Assembly (NCBI RefSeq): GCF_000478175.1
Contig: NZ_KI515775.1
Location: 244,894-308,893 of the forward strand
Direction of reading: 5' to 3'
Source of the DNA: Corynebacterium sp. KPL1814
GTDB lineage: Bacteria; Actinomycetota; Actinomycetes; Mycobacteriales; Mycobacteriaceae
Length of the DNA: 64,000 bases
The notes below the pieces were generated by a model that saw only the letters and a program-made list of their open reading frames with translations, was not told the DNA's origin and searched no databases. Position 1 is the stretch's first letter. Each line of letters starts with the position of its first letter. Made by a program: the position numbers and the translations under genes. Of the stretch, positions 18,265 through 27,598 are shown piece by piece.

Positions 18265-19818
18265 ATGCCTAATGCATACCCATCCACCGTTACCGTCGGC
18301 GTCGGAGCGCTGACCATTGAGGAAGTCGTTGCCGTTGCCCGCTATGGTGCCACGGTAGAAATCTCCGCCGAGGCCCTGGACGAGGTCGCCTCCACGCGCG
18401 ACCGAGTCGAAGAACTGGCCCAGGATCCCACGCCGGTCTATGGAATCTCCACCGGCTTCGGCGCGCTTGCCCGCCGCCACATCCCAGAAGAGATGCGCGC
18501 GCAGCTGCAGCTATCCCTGGTGCGCTCCCACGCGGCCGGCACCGGCCCTGAGGTGGAAGAAGAAGTCATTCGCGCGCTCATGCTGCTGCGCCTATCCACC
18601 TTGTGCACCGGCCGTACTGGCGTGCGCCCCGTGGTAGTAGAAACCTACGCCAAGGCACTTAACGCCGGCATCGTGCCGGTGGTGCGCGAATACGGTTCCT
18701 TGGGCTGTTCCGGCGACTTGGCTCCGCTGGCCCACTGCGCCCTAGCGCTGCTGGGCGAGGGCGAGGTGCGCGTGGGCGGCGAGCTCAAGGACGCCGGCGA
18801 GGCCCTTGCCGCCGCAGGCATCGAGCCGCTGGAGCTGCGCGAAAAGGAGGGCCTTGCCCTTATCAACGGCACCGACGGCATGCTGGGTCAGCTTTGCCTG
18901 GCCATTACTGACCTGCACGCGGCCGCCAAGACCGCCGATATCGCCACCGCTATGACGGTAGAAGGCTTGCTTGGCACCCTCGTGGTCTTTGCCGACGACC
19001 TGCAACAGCTGCGCCCGCACCCCGGTCAGGCCGATTCCGCCGCCAATATCCGCCAGGTGGCGGACGGATCCGAGATTCTCGCCGCGGCGCTGGAGGAGTT
19101 CAAGAAGAACCAGGTCCAGGACGCCTACTCGGTGCGTTGCGCGCCGCAGGTGGCCGGCGGTTTCCGCGATACCTTGGCGCACACCGCGCAGGTAGCAGAG
19201 CGCGAGCTCGCCGCCGCCGTGGATAACCCGGTGGTGGCCAAGGACGGCCGCGTGGTCTCCAACGGCAACTTCCACGGCGCGCCGGTGGCCTATGCGCTCG
19301 ATTTCCTTTCCATCGTCACCGCGGACCTGGCGTCCATTTCTGAACGCCGCACCGACCGCTTCCTGGATCCGGCCCGCAACCGCGGTTTGAACGCCTTTCT
19401 TGCCGATGACCCCGGTGTCGACTCCGGCCACATGATCGCCCAATACGCCCAGGCTGGCATCGTCAGCGAATTAAAGCGCCTGGCTACCCCGGCCTCGGCC
19501 GATTCCATTCCTTCTTCTGCCATGCAGGAAGACCACGTGTCCATGGGCTGGTCCGCCGCCCGCAAGCTGCGCAAGGCCGTCGATGGCCTGCAGCGCGTGC
19601 TCGCCGTGGAGATCCTCACCGCGGCGCGCGCCATCGACATGCGCGAGGGAACGCCCGCTGGCGGCACCGGCGCGGTCATCTCCGCCCTGCGCGAGACTGT
19701 TCCTGGCCCCGGCACCGACCGTTACCTGTCGCCGGAAATCGAGGAGACCGTGCGCTTGGTCAAGTCTGGCGCGCTGATCGATGCCGTCGAGGCCGCCACC
19801 GGAAAGCTGCGTGGTTAA
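18265..19818 (+). CDS. hutH: Histidine ammonia-lyase (HutH)
   Basis: 517 residues, full family length. It removes ammonia from L-histidine to give urocanate. The electrophilic MIO cofactor forms from an internal tripeptide, here Cys148-Ser149-Gly150 in GSLGCSGDLAPLAH, where most described enzymes have Ala-Ser-Gly. Other family segments are YGISTGFGALA and QEDHVSMGWSAARKLRK. The ATG has GGAG 7 bases upstream. The next gene begins 2 bases after the stop codon, so the two are co-transcribed. Confidence 0.96.
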   Translation: MPNAYPSTVTVGVGALTIEEVVAVARYGATVEISAEALDEVASTRDRVEELAQDPTPVYGISTGFGALARRHIPEEMRAQLQLSLVRSHAAGTGPEVEEEVIRALMLLRLSTLCTGRTGVRPVVVETYAKALNAGIVPVVREYGSLGCSGDLAPLAHCALALLGEGEVRVGGELKDAGEALAAAGIEPLELREKEGLALINGTDGMLGQLCLAITDLHAAAKTADIATAMTVEGLLGTLVVFADDLQQLRPHPGQADSAANIRQVADGSEILAAALEEFKKNQVQDAYSVRCAPQVAGGFRDTLAHTAQVAERELAAAVDNPVVAKDGRVVSNGNFHGAPVAYALDFLSIVTADLASISERRTDRFLDPARNRGLNAFLADDPGVDSGHMIAQYAQAGIVSELKRLATPASADSIPSSAMQEDHVSMGWSAARKLRKAVDGLQRVLAVEILTAARAIDMREGTPAGGTGAVISALRETVPGPGTDRYLSPEIEETVRLVKSGALIDAVEAATGKLRG

Positions 19819-19819
19819 T

Positions 19820-20482
19820 ATGGCTTCTCTAAAGTGGAACCCGCAGTCCGAGCCGAACCCGCTGCCGTATTCGCCGTTTAAGTCCAGCACGGTGCCGCGC
19901 CCCATTGGGTGGTTGTCCAGTGTTGATAGCGAGGGCCGAGAAAATATCGCCCCGTATAGCCAGTGGCAAAACCTCACTTTTGACCCACCCATGGTGATGT
20001 TCTCCGCCAATCAATACCCGGATGGTCGGCGAAAGGACACTGTGCTCAATGCGGAGGAAACCGGCTGGTTTGTGTGGAATATGGCCACCTATGAACTGCG
20101 AGAAGAGGTTAATAAGTCCGCGCAGGTACTCGAGCACGGCGATAGCGAATGGGAGCGCCTGAATGTCACCAAGGAATACGCGGAGAACTACCGCATACCC
20201 ATGGTGAAAGAATCTCCCGTGAAGTTTGAGTGCGAATACAAGACCACGCTGCGCCTGCCGGGAAATTCCAAGGTCGGCACGATTGACCTCGTGGTTGCGG
20301 ACGTGAAGACCATTCACATTGATGAATCCGTTGTTGATGAGGATGGCAAGCTCGATATCGTCCGGATTAAACCCATTGCACGCATGGGCTATTTCGACTA
20401 CACGGTGGTTACCGAAAAGTTTGAGATGCGCGTTCCCGGATCGGACGACGCCGCCCGCGCCGGGCTAGAGGGCTCTGCCTAA
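19820..20482 (+). CDS. Flavin-reductase-like (FMN-binding split barrel) protein
   Basis: About 220 residues. The N-terminal half has the flavin-reductase-like pattern (VPRPIGWLSSVDSEG, then NIAPYSQWQNLTFDPPMVMF), suggesting a beta-barrel that binds FMN. Proteins of this group reduce free flavin or act as small oxidoreductases; the reaction here is unknown. The ATG at 19820 follows the hutH TAA by one base, and a GTG at 19811 would overlap it. The 3' end overlaps the convergent lipoprotein gene by 18 bases. Tight linkage to hutH suggests co-expression with histidine catabolism. Confidence 0.82.
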   Translation: MASLKWNPQSEPNPLPYSPFKSSTVPRPIGWLSSVDSEGRENIAPYSQWQNLTFDPPMVMFSANQYPDGRRKDTVLNAEETGWFVWNMATYELREEVNKSAQVLEHGDSEWERLNVTKEYAENYRIPMVKESPVKFECEYKTTLRLPGNSKVGTIDLVVADVKTIHIDESVVDEDGKLDIVRIKPIARMGYFDYTVVTEKFEMRVPGSDDAARAGLEGSA

Positions 20483-21271
20483 CGCCTCGGCCATCGCCAC
20501 CTGGCCCGCGTGGGTGGGATGCATGGGGAAGGAGTCAGTGTCCTGCCCCGTAAAGTCCACCCATGGCTCATCTGAGCAGGCGGAATGTTGCGCGGCATCG
20601 TCTGGCAGCACGTAGGTGGCGCCGTTGCGTTCGGCGGCCTCGCGCACTGTTTGATTGATGCGCTGGATGGTATCTGCCAACCATTCCCGGTCTGTGGCCG
20701 GGATTTTTTCTATGAAGGGGCAAGTCTCGCCGGGATTGATGAGGGGGATGTAGCCGGTGGCAATGACCTTCGCCTCAGGTGAGCGGTGGGCGATTTCCCC
20801 GTAGACCTTGTCCAAGCGTTGGGGCAGATCGTGCAGCTCCAGTTCTATCTGCGGGCCCGATTCGTCTTGGCATATATCGTCCGTGGCGCATTGGCTCAGG
20901 CGCACAAAGCTGGCATCGTTGCCGCCGATGCTCAAGGAGATAAGGGACGTATCCGCGGCCAGTGCGTCCACCTGGGCGGGGTGCTCGCCCGCGGAGGATA
21001 AAACATCCAGCGTGCTCGCGCCCTGGCAGGCGACGTTGCGGAAAGAACTCGTGCTGATTTCCTGCGCGGCGAGTTCTGGATAGGAATCTTGTGCTCTGGC
21101 GCAGGAATCGGGCGGATCGAGCGGGAGCGTCGTCGAGCCCATTGCCGCGTAGGAATCCCCGAGGGCCACATAGTTTTCTGGTTCTTCTGGAGCTTCCTCT
21201 GGCTGGTTGGAGCATCCTGCCAGCAGGCAGGCGGCGGCGAGGGCGGGCAATATGTGGCGCATGAATGCCAT
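20465..21271 (-). CDS. SGNH-hydrolase lipoprotein
   Basis: About 268 residues. A lipoprotein signal (LPALAAACLLAGC) gives a lipid-anchored mature form starting at the Cys. The SGNH motifs are GDSYAAMG (Ser), Gly before the oxyanion Asn in SIGGNDASF, and HPTHAGQ near the C-terminus (catalytic His), as in secreted GDSL esterases of actinobacteria. Substrate unknown. The start at 21271 or 21262 is chosen because it leaves the HutR-like operator (21285-21298) outside the gene. It lies antisense within the hut cluster and is divergent from hutU. Confidence 0.85.
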   Translation of the reverse strand: MAFMRHILPALAAACLLAGCSNQPEEAPEEPENYVALGDSYAAMGSTTLPLDPPDSCARAQDSYPELAAQEISTSSFRNVACQGASTLDVLSSAGEHPAQVDALAADTSLISLSIGGNDASFVRLSQCATDDICQDESGPQIELELHDLPQRLDKVYGEIAHRSPEAKVIATGYIPLINPGETCPFIEKIPATDREWLADTIQRINQTVREAAERNGATYVLPDDAAQHSACSDEPWVDFTGQDTDSFPMHPTHAGQVAMAEALGRAL

Positions 21272-21284
21272 CGTAACCGCAGAG

Positions 21285-21298
21285 TCTGAAATGCCAGA
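21285..21298. promoter_or_regulatory. HutR-like operator
   Basis: TCTGAAATGCCAGA matches the C. resistens HutR motif TCTGwwATwCCAGA at 13 of 14 positions. It sits 145 bases upstream of hutU and just upstream of the divergent lipoprotein gene, so HutR could affect both. Confidence 0.6.
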
Positions 21299-21354
21299 CA
21301 GTTGGTGACTGTGCAAGCTCTAAATACGTTGTGCATCACACTAAATTGATATCT

Positions 21355-21443
21355 GTGACGCTCGCCAAGCCCCCGGGAGACAGCCCCGGGAAACCGGCCT
21401 TGGGGTAGGGCACGGCGTCGATAAGCACAAGCGAAAGGAAGCC
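21355..21443 (+). ncRNA. Structured 5' leader of hutU
   Basis: Nested pairings: an outer stem TGACGC (21356-21361) with GCGTCG (21415-21420), a middle stem CCAAG (21365-21369) with CTTGG (21399-21403), and an inner hairpin CCCGGG (21372-21377) with CCCGGG (21385-21390) around a 7-base loop. The purine-rich ribosome site AAAGGAAG and the ATG follow at 21434-21446. An AT-rich stretch just upstream (21341-21353) could hold the -10 element. This could be a riboswitch-like leader; I could not match it to a named family. Confidence 0.4.
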
Positions 21444-23120
21444 ATGTCTGAACCACGCGAAGTCCGCGCACCCCGCGGCACCGAACTCAACGCAAAATCC
21501 TGGCAAACCGAAGCGCCACTGCGCATGCTGATGAATAACCTCGACCCAGAGGTGGCAGAGCGCCCTGAGGACCTCGTGGTCTACGGCGGCACCGGCCGCG
21601 CAGCCCGCAGCTGGGAGGCCTTCGATGCCATTGTGGAATCGCTGAAGGACTTAGAAAGCGATGAAACCCTCCTCGTCCAATCCGGCAAGCCGGTGGGCAT
21701 CTGGAAGACCAATGAATGGGCGCCGCGCGTGCTCATCGCCAACTCCAACCTGGTAGGCGACTGGGCCAACTGGGAGCACTTCCGCAAGCTCGAGGACGAG
21801 GGCCTGATGATGTACGGCCAGATGACGGCCGGCTCCTGGATCTACATCGCCACCCAGGGCATCCTGCAGGGCACCTACGAGACCTTCGCGGCCGTGGCCA
21901 AGAAGCGCTTCGAGGGCAGCCTGGCCGGCACCCTGACCCTGACCGGTGGATGTGGCGGCATGGGCGGTGCCCAACCGCTCGCCGTGACGCTGAACGGGGG
22001 AGCAGTGCTCATCGTGGACGTGGATGAGCACCGCCTGCGCCGCCGCCAGCACAAGCGCTACCTCGATGAAGTGGTCACCGACTTGGACGAGGCCCTGCGC
22101 TTGGTTCTCGATGCCAAGGAAAACAAGAAGGCCCTTTCCGTGGGTCTGGTGGGCAATGCCGCCGAGGTCTTCCCCGAGGTGCTGCGCCGCCAGCGCGCCG
22201 GGGAGTTCAAGGTAGACATCGTCACCGACCAGACCTCCGCGCACGACCCACTGTCCTACCTGCCCACCGAAATCACCGTGGATGACTGGCAGTCCGAGGC
22301 CAAGGCCGATCCCACGACCTTTACCAAAAAGGCCCGCGAATCCATGGCCGCGCAGGTCCAAGCGATGGTGGAATTCCAGGACGAGGGCGCCGAGGTCTTT
22401 GACTACGGCAACTCCATCCGCGATGAGGCCCGCCACGCCGGCTACCAGCGCGCATTCGAGTTCCCCGGCTTCGTTCCCGCCTATATCCGCCCGCTCTTCT
22501 GCGAAGGAATGGGCCCGTTCCGCTGGGCAGCGCTGTCCGGCGATCCCGAAGACATCAAGGTCACCGACCAAGCCCTGAAGGAGCTGTTCCCGGAGAATGA
22601 GCACCTGCACAACTGGCTGGACGCCGCCGAGGAATACGTGGAGTTCGAGGGCCTGCCCGCCCGCATCTGCTGGCTCGGCTACAACGAGCGCCACAAGGCC
22701 GGCCTGCTCTTCAATGACTTGGTGCGCGAGGGCAAGATCAAGGCCCCCATCGTCATCGGCCGCGACCACCTCGATTCCGGCTCGGTTGCCTCCCCGTACC
22801 GCGAGACCGAAGCCATGCTCGATGGCACCGACGCCGTCGCTGACTGGCCGCTGCTTAACGCCATGACCGCCGTATCCTCCGGCGCCACCTGGGTCTCCCT
22901 CCACCACGGCGGCGGAGTGGGCATGGGTCGCTCCATCCACGCCGGCCAGGTCACGGTTGCCGATGGCACCGATCTCGCCGCCGCCAAGCTGCGCGCCGTG
23001 CTGACCAATGACCCAGGCATGGGCGTTATCCGCCACGTCGATGCCGGGTACTCTCGCGCAGAGGAAGTAGCCAAGGAACGCGGCGTTCGCGTTCCCATGG
23101 AATTTAAGGCAAGGGATTAA
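21444..23120 (+). CDS. hutU: Urocanate hydratase (HutU)
   Basis: 558 residues, full length. It adds water to urocanate to give 4-imidazolone-5-propionate, using a tightly bound NAD as electrophile. Family segments include [18 protein letters not shown] near 48-65, the NAD-binding [17 protein letters not shown] near 167-183, and a C-terminal [20 protein letters not shown] at 21444 with AAAGGAAG upstream. hutI begins directly at the next base after its stop codon, so translation is probably coupled. Confidence 0.97.
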   Translation: MSEPREVRAPRGTELNAKSWQTEAPLRMLMNNLDPEVAERPEDLVVYGGTGRAARSWEAFDAIVESLKDLESDETLLVQSGKPVGIWKTNEWAPRVLIANSNLVGDWANWEHFRKLEDEGLMMYGQMTAGSWIYIATQGILQGTYETFAAVAKKRFEGSLAGTLTLTGGCGGMGGAQPLAVTLNGGAVLIVDVDEHRLRRRQHKRYLDEVVTDLDEALRLVLDAKENKKALSVGLVGNAAEVFPEVLRRQRAGEFKVDIVTDQTSAHDPLSYLPTEITVDDWQSEAKADPTTFTKKARESMAAQVQAMVEFQDEGAEVFDYGNSIRDEARHAGYQRAFEFPGFVPAYIRPLFCEGMGPFRWAALSGDPEDIKVTDQALKELFPENEHLHNWLDAAEEYVEFEGLPARICWLGYNERHKAGLLFNDLVREGKIKAPIVIGRDHLDSGSVASPYRETEAMLDGTDAVADWPLLNAMTAVSSGATWVSLHHGGGVGMGRSIHAGQVTVADGTDLAAAKLRAVLTNDPGMGVIRHVDAGYSRAEEVAKERGVRVPMEFKARD

Positions 23121-24290
23121 ATGAGCACACTTTTTACCGGAATTTCAGAACTCCGCACGGTCAGCGAGCACGGCACGCTTAACGATGCCGCCCTCATCGC
23201 CGACCACGGCACCATCGCCTGGATTGGCCCCGCCTCCCAGGCGCCCGCCGCTGATGACCAGGTGGACCTAGGCGGGCGCGCCGTCCTGCCGGGTTGGGTG
23301 GATTCGCACACCCACATGGTCTTCGACGGTGACCGCTCCGCTGAGTTTGAGGCCCGCATGTCCGGCGGCTCCTATGAGGCCGGCGGCATCGCGGTGACCA
23401 TGGACGCTACCCGGGAGGCGGGGGCAGACCGCTTGGATAAGCTCGTCGCCGAGCGCGTGGCCGCCGGCCGCCGCGGTGGCACCACCACCTTCGAGACCAA
23501 GACCGGCTATGGCCTCAACACGGAATCTGAAGTGGAAGCCGCGCGCGTGGCATCCCAGCACGTCGATGACGTCACGTTCTTGGGTGCCCACCTCGTGCCG
23601 CCGGGATCGGATGCGGAAGACTACCTCGATGAGGTCGTCGGCCCGATGCTGGACGGCGTTGCCGAATACGTCCAGTGGATCGACGTCTTCTGCGAACGCG
23701 GCGCGTTCAATGAAGAGCAGTCGCGCCGAGTTCTCGAAGCCGGTAAAAAATTGGGCCTTGGCCTGCGCGTGCACGGCAACCAGCTTGGCGAGGGCCCGGG
23801 GGTTAGCCTCGCGGTCGAGCTTGGCGCCGCCTCGGTGGACCATGTGAACTATCTGAGCGATAGTGACATCGAAAAGCTCGCCGCATCCGAGACCGTAGCC
23901 ACCATGCTCCCAGCCTGCGATCTCTCCACGCGCGAGCCCTTAGCGCCTGGCCGTGCGCTTCTCGATGCCGGCGCCACCCTCGCCATCGCCTCCAACCTCA
24001 ACCCAGGTACCTCCTATACCTCGTCGATGAACTACTGCGTGACCACGGCCGTCCTGCAGCAGCACCTATCCGTCGACGAGGCCATCCACGCCGCCACTAC
24101 CGGCGGTGCCACGGCGTTGCGCCGCCATAATGTGGGCAACGGACTCGACCCGCAGGGCCGCCCCGCGAAGGGCACCCTGGTGGAGGGCGCTGCCGCTGAC
24201 CTGCACGTGCTCGATGCTCCTAGCGCGGTGCACTTGGCCTACCGGCCGGGCATGCCGCTGAGCTACCGCACGTTCGTGGCGGGGGTATAG
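23121..24290 (+). CDS. hutI: Imidazolonepropionase (HutI)
   Basis: 389-residue amidohydrolase that opens the imidazolone ring to give N-formimino-L-glutamate, the HutG substrate. The metal-binding DSHTHMVFDGDR near 58-69 and later segments KTGYGLNTESE, GAHLVPPG, VHGNQLGEG and SNLNPGTSYTSSM fit the family well. Its ATG abuts the hutU stop with no gap. The DEAD-box gene starts 46 bases after its end and is probably separate. Confidence 0.96.
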   Translation: MSTLFTGISELRTVSEHGTLNDAALIADHGTIAWIGPASQAPAADDQVDLGGRAVLPGWVDSHTHMVFDGDRSAEFEARMSGGSYEAGGIAVTMDATREAGADRLDKLVAERVAAGRRGGTTTFETKTGYGLNTESEVEAARVASQHVDDVTFLGAHLVPPGSDAEDYLDEVVGPMLDGVAEYVQWIDVFCERGAFNEEQSRRVLEAGKKLGLGLRVHGNQLGEGPGVSLAVELGAASVDHVNYLSDSDIEKLAASETVATMLPACDLSTREPLAPGRALLDAGATLAIASNLNPGTSYTSSMNYCVTTAVLQQHLSVDEAIHAATTGGATALRRHNVGNGLDPQGRPAKGTLVEGAAADLHVLDAPSAVHLAYRPGMPLSYRTFVAGV

Positions 24291-24336
24291 CGAGGAATGG
24301 AGTTTGCCGCCGGTATCGCGTAGGGTTGGACGAGCA

Positions 24337-26205
24337 ATGAGCATTACCGATAACGCCACCGGCGGCGTAAACGAGCCGGAAGATTTTAATAAGTCGGAAT
24401 CTCAGGACAACTCGCAAGGTGTCAACCAGGACACCAGGGCTGCGAATACTTCTGAGGGCACCGGCGCTGAGTCCAAGGACTCGGCCAACGACAACTCCCA
24501 GGGGTTCGAGCACCTCGGCCTGCCAGATAAAATTCTGCAAGCTGTTGCGAAAGTAGGCTTCACCACGCCGTCCCCCATCCAAGCAGAAACCATCCCGATC
24601 CTGATGGAAGGCCGCGACGTCGTGGGCCTTGCACAGACCGGTACCGGCAAGACCGCAGCCTTCGCGCTGCCGGTCTTGTCCCAGCTTGACCCGCAAGCGC
24701 GCCACCCGCAGGCACTCGTCCTTGCGCCTACCCGCGAGCTCGCCCTGCAGGTTGCAGACGCCTTCCAATCCTTCGCGGAAACCCTCAAGGGCATCGAGGT
24801 TCTTCCCATCTACGGTGGCCAGGCCTACGGCATCCAGCTGTCTGGTCTGCGCCGCGGAGCCCAGGTCATCGTGGGTACCCCGGGTCGCGTCATCGACCAC
24901 CTGGAGAAGGGCTCGCTTGACCTGTCCCAGCTGCAGTTCCTCGTCCTCGATGAGGCCGATGAGATGCTGAACATGGGCTTCCAGGAAGACGTCGAGCGCA
25001 TCCTGGAAAGCACCCCGGACCGCAAGCAGGTGGCGCTTTTCTCCGCCACCATGCCTAATGCCATCCGCCGCCTGTCCAAGCAGTACCTGCACAACCCGGC
25101 GGAAGTAACCGTTAAGTCCGAGCGCCGCACCAATGACAACATTAAGCAGCGCTTCCTGCTGATTCCGCACCGCGCAAAGATGGATGCCTTCACCCGCATC
25201 CTCGAGGTCATTACCTATGACGCCATCATCGTCTTCTGCCGCACCAAGCACGAGACCGAAGAGGTGGCCGAGGCCTTGCGCGATCGCGGCTACAGCGCTG
25301 CTGCCATTAACGGCGACATCGCCCAGGCGCAGCGCGAGCGCACCGTCGACCAGCTCAAGGATGGCCGCCTAGACATCCTCGTCGCTACCGACGTCGCCGC
25401 GCGTGGCCTCGACGTGGAGCGCATCACCCACGTGGTGAACTTCGATATCCCGAACGACACCGAGTCTTACGTGCACCGCATTGGCCGCACCGGCCGTGCC
25501 GGTCGCTCCGGTGAGGCAATCCTGTTCGTCACCCCGCGCGAGCGCCGTATGCTGCGTTCCATCGAGCGCGTGACCAACGCCCGCCTCGAAGAGATGGACC
25601 TGCCCTCCGTCGATGAGGTTAATGAGAAGCGCAAGGAAAAGTTTGCGCAGGCCATTACCCAGTCCATGGACAACAAGCAGGCCGATTTCTTCCGTAACTT
25701 GGTACGCAAGTACTCGGAAGACAACGATGTTGCCATGGATGACATCGCCGCTGCGTTGGCCGTCATGCACCAGGGTGGCAAGAACTTCCTCTTGGAAGAC
25801 AAGCCTTTGCCCAAGCCAAAGAAGGACCGCCGCGATCGCGATGACCGCAAGCGCGACCGCGACTTCAAGGGCAGCGGCAAGAACCGCGGTGGCTCCAAGC
25901 GGCCGGATGGTGACTTTGAGACGTACCGGTTGGACGTCGGCAAGCGCCAGAATGTCCGCCCGGGTGCCATCGTCGGTGCAATCGCCAACGAAGGTGGCCT
26001 GTCCGCCAAGGACTTTGGCCGCATCACCATTGCGGTAGGGCATACGCTCGTGGACCTGCCGAAGAACATGGACCCAGCTGTGCTGGACCGTCTGAAGGAT
26101 ACCCGGATTTCTGGGCAGCTCATCAAGATTCAGAAGGATACTGGTCGCCCGCCTCGCCGTGATGGCGGCGGTGGACGCAAACATGGTGGTCGCTTCCGCG
26201 ACTAA
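24337..26205 (+). CDS. deaD: DEAD-box RNA helicase (DeaD/CsdA type)
   Basis: About 622 residues. Helicase core at about 60-420 with AQTGTGKTAAF (Walker A), PTRELALQ, DEADEMLNMGF, SAT, and motif VI HRIGRTGRAGRSG. The C-terminus has a DbpA-type RNA-binding domain (about 528-605, with RPGAIVGAIANEGG) and a basic Gly/Arg tail. It probably unwinds RNA in ribosome assembly or mRNA turnover, notably in the cold. The ATG at 24337 is preferred because the 11 upstream codons lack a ribosome site. A strong terminator follows. Confidence 0.94.
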   Translation: MSITDNATGGVNEPEDFNKSESQDNSQGVNQDTRAANTSEGTGAESKDSANDNSQGFEHLGLPDKILQAVAKVGFTTPSPIQAETIPILMEGRDVVGLAQTGTGKTAAFALPVLSQLDPQARHPQALVLAPTRELALQVADAFQSFAETLKGIEVLPIYGGQAYGIQLSGLRRGAQVIVGTPGRVIDHLEKGSLDLSQLQFLVLDEADEMLNMGFQEDVERILESTPDRKQVALFSATMPNAIRRLSKQYLHNPAEVTVKSERRTNDNIKQRFLLIPHRAKMDAFTRILEVITYDAIIVFCRTKHETEEVAEALRDRGYSAAAINGDIAQAQRERTVDQLKDGRLDILVATDVAARGLDVERITHVVNFDIPNDTESYVHRIGRTGRAGRSGEAILFVTPRERRMLRSIERVTNARLEEMDLPSVDEVNEKRKEKFAQAITQSMDNKQADFFRNLVRKYSEDNDVAMDDIAAALAVMHQGGKNFLLEDKPLPKPKKDRRDRDDRKRDRDFKGSGKNRGGSKRPDGDFETYRLDVGKRQNVRPGAIVGAIANEGGLSAKDFGRITIAVGHTLVDLPKNMDPAVLDRLKDTRISGQLIKIQKDTGRPPRRDGGGGRKHGGRFRD

Positions 26206-26216
26206 TTAAACCTCCA

Positions 26217-26243
26217 AAGGGCCTCTTTTTAGAGGCCCTTTTT
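26217..26243 (+). terminator. Intrinsic terminator after the DEAD-box helicase gene
   Basis: Perfect 10-bp stem AAGGGCCTCT / AGAGGCCCTT with a TTTT loop, followed by TTT. It starts 12 bases after the stop codon. Confidence 0.92.
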
Positions 26244-26351
26244 CATGCCTTCTGACCTGCGCTTTTACTATAAATGGGGGTAGTGTGTCAGAGCGGTTTT
26301 GTATGGTGTATGGCGAAAGCATGTTCTAGTAAATCTCTCGAAAGAAAGTCC

Positions 26352-27590
26352 ATGAATGCGCCATATTATGCCAATACCAATCCAGAAAACTCTACCTCCC
26401 GTGCAGCTACAGAGATTAGGAAGGCTGAATACCAGTTCTGGGAGAATCTTCATCCTGACCCAGATGGTGATATCGAAATTATTAGCCAATCCCTGTCTGA
26501 CTTAACTGGGGCGCGTCAGTCCCGAATTAGAAATATTATTTTCGCCTTCGAGCGGCTAAAGGAGCTGCCGCGGCTGCGCGCCCGGCAAGAACAGCATTTC
26601 CATTTAGATTTAGACCGCCTGATTACGATTGATCAAACCCTAGCCAAGCTCGGCGCCATTGATGCGGAGAAGAAGTTCACTATCGATGACGCCCTGACCA
26701 ACTACTTAACCCCAACCCGCCCCAATCAAAAGCTGCCCTCGCACCGCAATCTCCGCCGCAAGTTGCGCGAGCTCATTGTGCGCCTGGATCCCTTTATTGC
26801 CGCGCGGGATCCGCGCCGCAAGCAAGCCTATAGCGTTGAACCTACAGGCGGGGAGTGGGCCGCGGTCTGTCTGGACGTCGGGTTAGAGACCGCGGAGATC
26901 ATCGACCGCAATATTCGGGATATCGCTACGGACAAGGACCTCACGATGGCTGAGGCCGCAGTGGAGTTGCTGACCGGAAAGGCGCAGGCAAAGGCCAAGG
27001 TCGTGTTGAATATGTATCGCTGCGACCTGCCGGATGCACCCGCGTTTGTACAGAACTTAGGCTGGGTATCGCCGGAGACCGCGGATGACCTACAGGCTCG
27101 GGCGACTACGACAAGGGATATGGAGAAGGCCGGTCAGGCGGAGAGCCCTAACTATGTGACGCCGCCAGATATCCGGGCGTTTGTAGAGGGCTTGGATGGC
27201 ACGTGCCGGTGGCCAGGCTGCACGCGGCCGGCGGTGGCTTCTCAGATGGACCATCGGCACGACTTTGCAGATGGTGGGCCGACCTCGGCGGCAAACCTCA
27301 CTTGCCTGTGCCAGCACCATCACAACATAAAGACCGATGGGAGGGCGTTTTATATCAAGGACCCGATAAGCGGGGACATCATCTGGCTTTTCGATGACTC
27401 TACGTGGGTCTACGACTCCGCGAGCGGACCGCTGGCGCCGAAGAACCGCAGGTGGGCGCAGACGGTGGCGCAGGCCACGCAGAAGCGGCGGGAGAATGCG
27501 CACGCAGATGCGCAGCAACTAAAAGAAGAGCTCAGAGAGGAGTCCACGCATGAAAAAGGGGACAGCGATGACACTGTCCCCGGAGAGTAA
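26352..27590 (+). CDS. DUF222 / HNH endonuclease-domain protein (13E12-repeat type)
   Basis: About 412 residues. A long helical DUF222-like N-terminal region is followed near 280-330 by an HNH nuclease motif, CRWPGCTRPAVASQMDHRHD followed by CQHHHNIKTDG. Such proteins are multicopy in corynebacteria and mycobacteria and are often linked to mobile DNA; the biological role is unknown. The ATG at 26352 (MNAPYYANTN) is the best start; upstream ATGs at 26310 and 26274 are possible. The 3' end of the gene also holds a terminator for the convergent gene. Confidence 0.88.
   Translation: MNAPYYANTNPENSTSRAATEIRKAEYQFWENLHPDPDGDIEIISQSLSDLTGARQSRIRNIIFAFERLKELPRLRARQEQHFHLDLDRLITIDQTLAKLGAIDAEKKFTIDDALTNYLTPTRPNQKLPSHRNLRRKLRELIVRLDPFIAARDPRRKQAYSVEPTGGEWAAVCLDVGLETAEIIDRNIRDIATDKDLTMAEAAVELLTGKAQAKAKVVLNMYRCDLPDAPAFVQNLGWVSPETADDLQARATTTRDMEKAGQAESPNYVTPPDIRAFVEGLDGTCRWPGCTRPAVASQMDHRHDFADGGPTSAANLTCLCQHHHNIKTDGRAFYIKDPISGDIIWLFDDSTWVYDSASGPLAPKNRRWAQTVAQATQKRRENAHADAQQLKEELREESTHEKGDSDDTVPGE
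27558..27581 (-). terminator. Terminator for the convergent membrane gene, inside the DUF222 coding end
   Basis: 8-bp perfect stem GGGGACAG / CTGTCCCC. Read on the minus strand it is followed by TTTTTCA, and it begins 18 bases after the stop codon of the 27599-28042 gene, so it is a good intrinsic terminator for that strand. Confidence 0.75.
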
Positions 27591-27598
27591 ATGGCTTC

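Noticed and set aside
21355..21443. Assignment of the hutU leader to a SAM-I/IV riboswitch
   Set aside because: It shares only short GCCAAGCCCC and GGGGTAGGGCAC-like pieces, is much shorter than the class, and the gene context does not fit.
21651..23036. Long minus-strand open frame inside hutU
   Set aside because: Shadow of hutU with low-complexity Gly/Val/His-rich translation.
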